Shown: one piece after another, positions 6,235 to 9,476 of the stretch
How the letters are laid out: each line of letters opens with the position of its first letter
Position numbering within the stretch: the stretch's first letter is position 1
Notes under the pieces: model-generated
Databases searched by the model: none
Told to the model about the DNA's origin: nothing
Seen by the model: the letters and a program-made list of their open reading frames with translations, nothing else
Assembly (NCBI GenBank): GCA_023252065.1
Contig: JAHEXO010000047.1
Location: forward strand, 1 to 9,476
Origin: Nocardioides sp.
GTDB taxonomy: Bacteria > Actinomycetota > Actinomycetes > Propionibacteriales > Nocardioidaceae
Reading direction: 5' to 3'
Length of the DNA stretch: 9,476 bases
Position numbers and translations under genes: made by a program

Positions 6235-6555
6235 ATGGGTGAGGTCGTTCCGCTGCCGGCACGCCGGGAGCCACCGTCGGAGCAGGGGCAGTCCAACGGC
6301 GTGGAGCCGCTGTGGCGTGAGTCGCTGGGCCGCGAGCTCCGTCGCGAGCGGCACGCCTCGGGCAGGCGGCTGGTCGACGTGGCGGAGGAGGCGGGCGTCT
6401 CGCCGCAGTACCTCTCCGAGGTCGAGCGCGGCCTCAAGGACCCGTCCTCCGAGCTGTTGGCGGCGATGGCCGGCGCCCTCGGGCTCTCGGTCGGCAGCCT
6501 CGCGATCCGGGTCGGCTCGACGGCGCCTCAGTCGCCGGTCTGCCTGGCCGCCTGA
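6235..6555 (+). CDS. XRE-family regulator, ClgR/PopR-like, with C-terminal Ala-Ala
   Basis: A 106-residue DNA-binding protein with one Cro/cI-type helix-turn-helix domain (about residues 28-85). The core VSPQYLSEVERGLKDPSSELLAAMAGAL closely resembles ClgR and PopR, the activators of clp genes in Streptomyces and relatives. It ends Cys-Leu-Ala-Ala; in Streptomyces, PopR and ClgR are degraded by ClpP1/P2 through C-terminal alanines, so this tail is a probable degron. Gene context agrees: the gene converges on a clpP pair with a 28 bp 3' overlap, and its promoter shares a palindrome with the clpP promoter. The inferred role is an activator of the clpP pair and of itself, accumulating when the housekeeping Clp protease is overloaded. 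An unrelated XRE antitoxin is unlikely, because no toxin gene is present. Confidence 0.87.
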   Translation: MGEVVPLPARREPPSEQGQSNGVEPLWRESLGRELRRERHASGRRLVDVAEEAGVSPQYLSEVERGLKDPSSELLAAMAGALGLSVGSLAIRVGSTAPQSPVCLAA

Positions 6556-7160
6556 CCGACCCGCGGCCCGGCGTCGCGCGAGGTGATCACGGCGTCCACG
6601 ACGCCGTACTCCACCGCCTGCTCGGCGGTGAGGACGAGGTCGCGCTCGGTGTCCTCACGGACCTGCGCGGGCGTGCGCCCAGTGTCCTGCGCGAGGAGCT
6701 CCTCCAGCAGCGAGCGCACCCGCTCGATCTCCTCGGCCTCGAGGATCAGGTCGGGGACGGTGCCGCGGCCCTCGGCCGCCGGCGCGTGCAGCACCACCCG
6801 GCCGTGCCGCAGGATCTGCCGGTGCCCGGGCGCGCCGCCGGCCAGGAGCGCGGCCGCCGTGGCGACCGCCTGCCCGACGCAGGTGGTCTCGACGACAGGG
6901 CGCACGAACTGCATCGCGTCGTAGATCGCCAGCATCGCCGGGATCGAGCCCCCCGGGGAGTTGAGGTAGAGGTTGATCGGCGCCTCGGGGCTCTCGGACT
7001 CGAGGTGGATCAGCTGGGCGATCACCGTGTTGGCGACCCCGTCGTCGATGGGCGTCCCGAGGTAGATCACCCGGTCGGCGAGCAGACGGCTGTAGACGTC
7101 GACGGTCCGCTCGCCGCGGTTGGTGAGCGTGGTGACGTAGGGAATCGGGTAGCTGGTCAT
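6528..7160 (-). CDS. clpP: ClpP-family protein lacking the catalytic serine
   Basis: A 210-residue paralogue of the ClpP peptidase (S14). The fold is well preserved: NLYLNSPGGSIPAMLAIYDAM (63-83), TTCVGQA (92-98) and the C-terminal AVEYGVVDAVI. At the position of the nucleophile, the usual GQAASMG reads GQAVATA, so Ser is Ala100. The register is secure because His125 (RVVLHAP) lies 25 residues on, as in active ClpPs, and Asp174 (TERDLVL) is also kept. It is probably inactive and forms a mixed tetradecamer with the partner encoded just upstream, comparable in principle to cyanobacterial/plastid ClpR. The ATG at 7160-7158 overlaps the partner's stop as ATGA, deciding the start and indicating coupled synthesis. 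The reading frame is otherwise intact, so it does not look like a decaying gene. Confidence 0.92.
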   Translation of the reverse strand: MTSYPIPYVTTLTNRGERTVDVYSRLLADRVIYLGTPIDDGVANTVIAQLIHLESESPEAPINLYLNSPGGSIPAMLAIYDAMQFVRPVVETTCVGQAVATAAALLAGGAPGHRQILRHGRVVLHAPAAEGRGTVPDLILEAEEIERVRSLLEELLAQDTGRTPAQVREDTERDLVLTAEQAVEYGVVDAVITSRDAGPRVGQAARQTGD

Positions 7161-7840
7161 CGCTCGGGGCCCCCGCGACGTTGTTCGACGGAGGAGCGGA
7201 GCGGGGGAGGAGCAGAACGTCGTGGCGTGATTGACGCCCCCAACCCGAGCGGACGTCGTACGACGGGCTGCACCTCGTCGAGCGAGGCGACGACGTGGTC
7301 GACGAAGCCGTAGTCGAGCGCCTCGTCGGCGCTGAACCACCGGTCGCGCCGCGAGTCGCGTTCCACAGTCTCGATGTCCTGGCCCGTGTCCTCGGCGATC
7401 AGCCGGAGCACCGTGTCGCGGGTGTGCCGCAGGTCGTCGGCCTGGATCGCGATGTCCATCGCGGTCCCGCCGATGCCTCCGGAGCCCTGGTGGAGCAGGA
7501 CGCGTGCGTGCGGGAGCACGTAGCGCTTGCCCCTCGTCCCCGAGCTGAGCAGGAACTGGCCGGCGCTGGCCGCCATCCCCATCGCCACGGTGACCACGTC
7601 GTTGGGGATGATCCGCATCACGTCACGGATCGCCAGCATCGCCGGCACCGAGCCGCCGGGCGAGCTGATCCAGAGCTGGATGTCGGCGCGGGTGTAGCGA
7701 GCCGCCAGCACCATGAGGCCGGTACAGAGCCGGTTGCCCAGGGTCTCGTCGAGCACACCGCCCATGAGCAGGGTGCGCTGCTCGAGCAGGCTGCCCGCGA
7801 TCTCGTCGTCGATCCGGTGCCAGGCCGTGGAGTCGTTCAT
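7157..7840 (-). CDS. clpP: ATP-dependent Clp protease proteolytic subunit, first gene of a clpP pair
   Basis: A 227-residue ClpP peptidase, the proteolytic chamber used by Clp ATPases such as ClpC or ClpX. The catalytic triad is intact: Ser92 in GMAASAG, His117 in PHARVLLHQ and Asp166 in SRRDRWFS. WISSPGGSVPAMLAIRDVM (57-75) is the conserved substrate-groove/oxyanion region. A basic, Pro-rich tail (about 190-227) extends past the usual ClpP end, and its last bases overlap the next clpP gene. ATG 7840 is chosen because family similarity begins a few residues later. The frame remains open far upstream through a 15 bp repeat array, but that part looks regulatory. The paired layout next to a PopR/ClgR-like gene resembles the accessory clpP3-clpP4 operon of Streptomyces. 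Confidence 0.92.
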   Translation of the reverse strand: MNDSTAWHRIDDEIAGSLLEQRTLLMGGVLDETLGNRLCTGLMVLAARYTRADIQLWISSPGGSVPAMLAIRDVMRIIPNDVVTVAMGMAASAGQFLLSSGTRGKRYVLPHARVLLHQGSGGIGGTAMDIAIQADDLRHTRDTVLRLIAEDTGQDIETVERDSRRDRWFSADEALDYGFVDHVVASLDEVQPVVRRPLGLGASITPRRSAPPPLRSSVEQRRGGPER

Positions 7841-7852
7841 GCTGCGAGGCTG
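7841..7852 (-). promoter_or_regulatory. Possible weak -10 of the clpP operon (leaderless)
   Basis: On the minus strand, CAGCCT (7852-7847) then CGCAGC precedes the ATG at 7840. It resembles the TAGCATCGGGTC of the XRE gene (CAGCCTCG against TAGCATCG), but has C in place of the first T, as might be expected of an activator-dependent promoter. No Shine-Dalgarno is visible. Confidence 0.3.
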
Positions 7853-7879
7853 CCACCCGTCGTACGGCGAGCGAAGGGC

Positions 7880-7973
7880 GTGCTGCCCCGGGCGGAACTG
7901 CTCTGGGCGGAACTGCTCTGGGCGGAACTGCTCTGGGCGGAACTGCACTGGGCGGACCCGCTCTGGGCTGATC
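7880..7973. repeat. 15 bp tandem repeat forming an array of overlapping operator-like palindromes upstream of clpP
   Basis: The unit GGGCGGAACTGCTCT repeats with a 15 bp period: three identical copies from 7890, then three increasingly diverged ones, ending against the potC stop. Read as palindromes, the copies are: 7880-7898 GTGCTGCC-CCG-GGCGGAAC; 7895-7913, 7910-7928 and 7925-7943 GAACTGCT-CTG-GGCGGAAC; 7940-7958 GAACTGCA-CTG-GGCGGACC; and a decayed 7955-7973. Neighbours share four bases (GAAC). The site nearest the gene has its centre 49 bp before the clpP ATG. The shared motif with the XRE promoter argues for a regulatory role. Confidence 0.7.
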
Positions 7974-7980
7974 CCCGGAC

Positions 7981-8916
7981 TCAGGGAACGCTGACCACGC
8001 TGCCCATGGCGCGATCGGCCTCCTCGTTCGTGCTCGTGGCCACGCGCGCGGCGGAGCGCCGCAGGAAGACCCCCGTCGCCAGGATCACGATGATGGTGAT
8101 CGCCAGCATGATGGTCGCCAGCGCGTTGATCGCGGGTGTGATCCCGAAGCGGACTGCGGAGTAGACCACGATCGGCCAGGTGTTGGTGGTGCCGTTGGTG
8201 AAGGCCGGCAGCACGTAGTCGTCGAAGGAGAAGGTGAAGGTCAGCAGCGCCGCCGCGACGATCGCCGGGAAGAGCCGCGGCAGCGTGACCTGGCGGAACG
8301 TCGACCAACGGCCGGACCCGAGGTCGTAGCCGGCCTCCTCCAGGGAGTCGCCCATGCCGACGAACCGCGCTCGGATGATCAGCATCGCCAGCGACGCCCC
8401 GAAGACCACCTGCCCGAAGAAGATCGTCCACGGCCCCAACGACGGGAAGAACGGGACGTACTTCGGCACCTGGACGAAGAAGATCAAGGAGGCCACCGCG
8501 ATCACGATCTCCGGGACGACCAGGGTGAGGTAGACCAGTGAGTCGAACGGCACCCGGAGGAACTTGTTCATCCGGGCCAGGGACACGGCCGCCGCGAGGC
8601 CCAGCACGGTCGAGACGATCGCCGCGGCCGCCCCGATCTTGACGCTCGTGACGATGGCCGGGATGTACGTCGGGTCGTGCAGACCGGCGCTGAACCAGCA
8701 GGTCGTGAACCCGTTCCACACCGTCATGTTGCCCAGCTGCGACGGCGGGATGGAGCACACGTTGCCGTGGAAGCCGGAGAGCGCCACCGGAGACGGCTTG
8801 TTGAACGCGAACAGGGCCATCACCGCGATGGGGAGGTAGAGGAAGACGAAGACGCCCACCGCCCACGCGGTCAGGGCGCGCTTGGCGGTGACGACACGCC
8901 TTCGTCCCCTAGGCAC
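7981..8916 (-). CDS. potC: Spermidine/putrescine-type ABC transporter permease PotC
   Basis: A 311-residue inner-membrane permease of the PotC/BPD_transp_1 type, working with PotB, an ATPase and a binding protein to import polyamines or a related solute. TM1 (about 16-36) is followed by an external loop, then about five more TM segments. The EAA loop EEAGYDLGSGRWSTFRQVTLPRLFP contacts the ATPase, and FSFDDYVLPAFTNG is typical of PotC-like proteins. The first external loop (about 39-85) looks longer than usual and has two cysteines (54 and 73). The GTG start at 8916 overlaps the potB stop by 8 bp and follows a purine-rich AAGGAGGAGAGG; no other start fits as well. The stop at 7981 abuts the clpP repeat array, with no clear terminator between. 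Substrate assignment within the polyamine/opine class is tentative. Confidence 0.88.
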   Translation of the reverse strand: MPRGRRRVVTAKRALTAWAVGVFVFLYLPIAVMALFAFNKPSPVALSGFHGNVCSIPPSQLGNMTVWNGFTTCWFSAGLHDPTYIPAIVTSVKIGAAAAIVSTVLGLAAAVSLARMNKFLRVPFDSLVYLTLVVPEIVIAVASLIFFVQVPKYVPFFPSLGPWTIFFGQVVFGASLAMLIIRARFVGMGDSLEEAGYDLGSGRWSTFRQVTLPRLFPAIVAAALLTFTFSFDDYVLPAFTNGTTNTWPIVVYSAVRFGITPAINALATIMLAITIIVILATGVFLRRSAARVATSTNEEADRAMGSVVSVP

Positions 8917-9476
8917 CGAACCTCTCCTCCTTGGTCGCGAAGAGGATGTAGATGGCCACGAACCCCGACAGCGCGATCATCAGGCCGATCGAGAGGGCCG
9001 AGCCGAACGGCTGGTTCTGCGCGGAGAGGAACTGGTCGCCGATCACGTTGCCCACGAACTCGTACTTCCCGCCACTGAGGAGGTTCGGGATGATGTACTC
9101 CCCCGACATCGGGATGAAGACCAGCAGTGCGCCGGTCACGACGCCGGGCAGCGTCAGCCGCAGGGTGATCTGCCGGAACGCGTTGAACGGCTTGGCCCCC
9201 AGGTCGGTGGCCGCCTCGATCAGCGACCAGTCCATGCGCTCCAGGGACGCGAACACGGGGATGATGAAGAGCGGCAGGTAGTTGTAGACCAGCCCCACGC
9301 CCACGGCGTACTTGGTGTACATGATGTTGATCCCGAGGTACTTCGCCAGGTAGCCGTGGGAGTCGAGGATGATCCGCAGGGCGTAGGTCCGGATCAGGAA
9401 CGACGTCCAGAACGGCACCACGATCAGCAGCAGCGCGAGCATCTTGTAGGTCGACAGGTACCGCGCCATCCAGTAC
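8909..9476 (-). CDS. potB: Spermidine/putrescine-type ABC transporter permease PotB (5' end outside window)
   Basis: This is the C-terminal 188 residues of a PotB-type permease, the partner of PotC. The frame is open to the window edge, and the Met encoded at 9469 is internal: the preceding Tyr-Trp and the following ARYLSTYKMLALLLIVVPFWTS match the middle of PotB proteins, where TM2 leads into TM3. Visible parts are four TM segments, LIRTYAL after TM3, the EAA loop IEAATDLGAKPFNAFRQITL that contacts the ATPase, and FIPMSGEYIIPNLLSGG, a stretch strongly typical of PotB. The stop TAG (8911-8909) lies inside the start region of potC, so the two are co-translated. The ATPase and binding-protein genes would be expected to the right of the window. 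Confidence 0.88.
   Translation of the reverse strand, partial: YWMARYLSTYKMLALLLIVVPFWTSFLIRTYALRIILDSHGYLAKYLGINIMYTKYAVGVGLVYNYLPLFIIPVFASLERMDWSLIEAATDLGAKPFNAFRQITLRLTLPGVVTGALLVFIPMSGEYIIPNLLSGGKYEFVGNVIGDQFLSAQNQPFGSALSIGLMIALSGFVAIYILFATKEERFGA

Noticed and set aside
6235..6555. XRE gene as a toxin-antitoxin antitoxin
   Set aside because: No toxin-like partner. The neighbouring gene is clpP and the domain is of ClgR/PopR type.
7890..7979. CRISPR array
   Set aside because: A 15 bp period of directly adjoining copies without spacers, and no cas genes.
7841..8866. Upstream extension of the first clpP frame through the 15 bp repeats (Gln-Phe-Arg-Pro-Glu units)
   Set aside because: The ATG at 7840 gives a normal ClpP length. 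The extension overlaps potC in another frame and has no usable start with a ribosome site; the repeats make better sense as a regulatory array.
1..9476. tRNA, rRNA, riboswitch or transposase genes
   Set aside because: No cloverleaf-like arms with a TTCRANY loop, no rRNA-like conserved stretches, and no DDE or recombinase motifs seen in any frame.

Overview
This 9.5 kb window comes from a high-GC actinobacterium. Third codon positions are strongly G/C, GTG starts are common, genes are tightly packed with 4-8 bp overlaps, and several promoters look leaderless. An 85 bp GTTTCGAGACGG-type intergenic inverted repeat and the overall gene content suggest a Nocardioides-like organism; that genus assignment is inference.

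Layout. Positions 1-179 hold no gene but carry a strong 20 bp inverted repeat. Positions 180-4101 (minus strand) are one operon: a PadR-family repressor, an ABC ATPase of the MacB/LolD type, and a large FtsX-type permease. The cistrons are joined by GTGA and ATGA overlaps. The permease frame is cut by an in-frame TAG at 1404-1406, leaving a 453-codon N-terminal half and a 407-codon C-terminal half. A short divergent region (4102-4226) holds the padR promoter, a TTGCATA-N5-TATGCAA palindrome and a second 20 bp palindrome. A plus-strand RDD-family membrane protein (4227-4727) follows. It converges on, and overlaps by 35 bp, a minus-strand FMO-type flavin monooxygenase (4693-6045).

Positions 6046-6234 are a divergent promoter region containing the 85 bp repeat. 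Next comes a plus-strand ClgR/PopR-like XRE regulator ending in Leu-Ala-Ala (6235-6555). It converges on a minus-strand pair of translationally coupled clpP paralogues: the upstream one (7157-7840) has an intact Ser-His-Asp triad, while the downstream one (6528-7160) has Ala at the catalytic serine position. Further right, on the minus strand, are two permease genes of a spermidine/putrescine-type ABC importer, potC (7981-8916) and potB (8909 to the window edge, 5' end missing).

How it may work together. The most interesting unit is 6177-7973. A palindrome GTTCTGCT-GAG-AGCGGAAC lies with its centre exactly 49 bp before the ATG of the XRE regulator. A variant, GTGCTGCC-CCG-GGCGGAAC, lies with its centre exactly 49 bp before the ATG of the clpP operon. 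Behind it, the 15 bp tandem repeat upstream of clpP resolves into a ladder of overlapping copies of the same palindrome. The regulator's C-terminal Ala-Ala matches the degron logic known for Streptomyces PopR. Together these suggest a self-contained feedback circuit: a protease-labile activator that controls itself through one site and a clpP operon through a multi-site array, with one subunit of the encoded ClpP pair apparently inactive.
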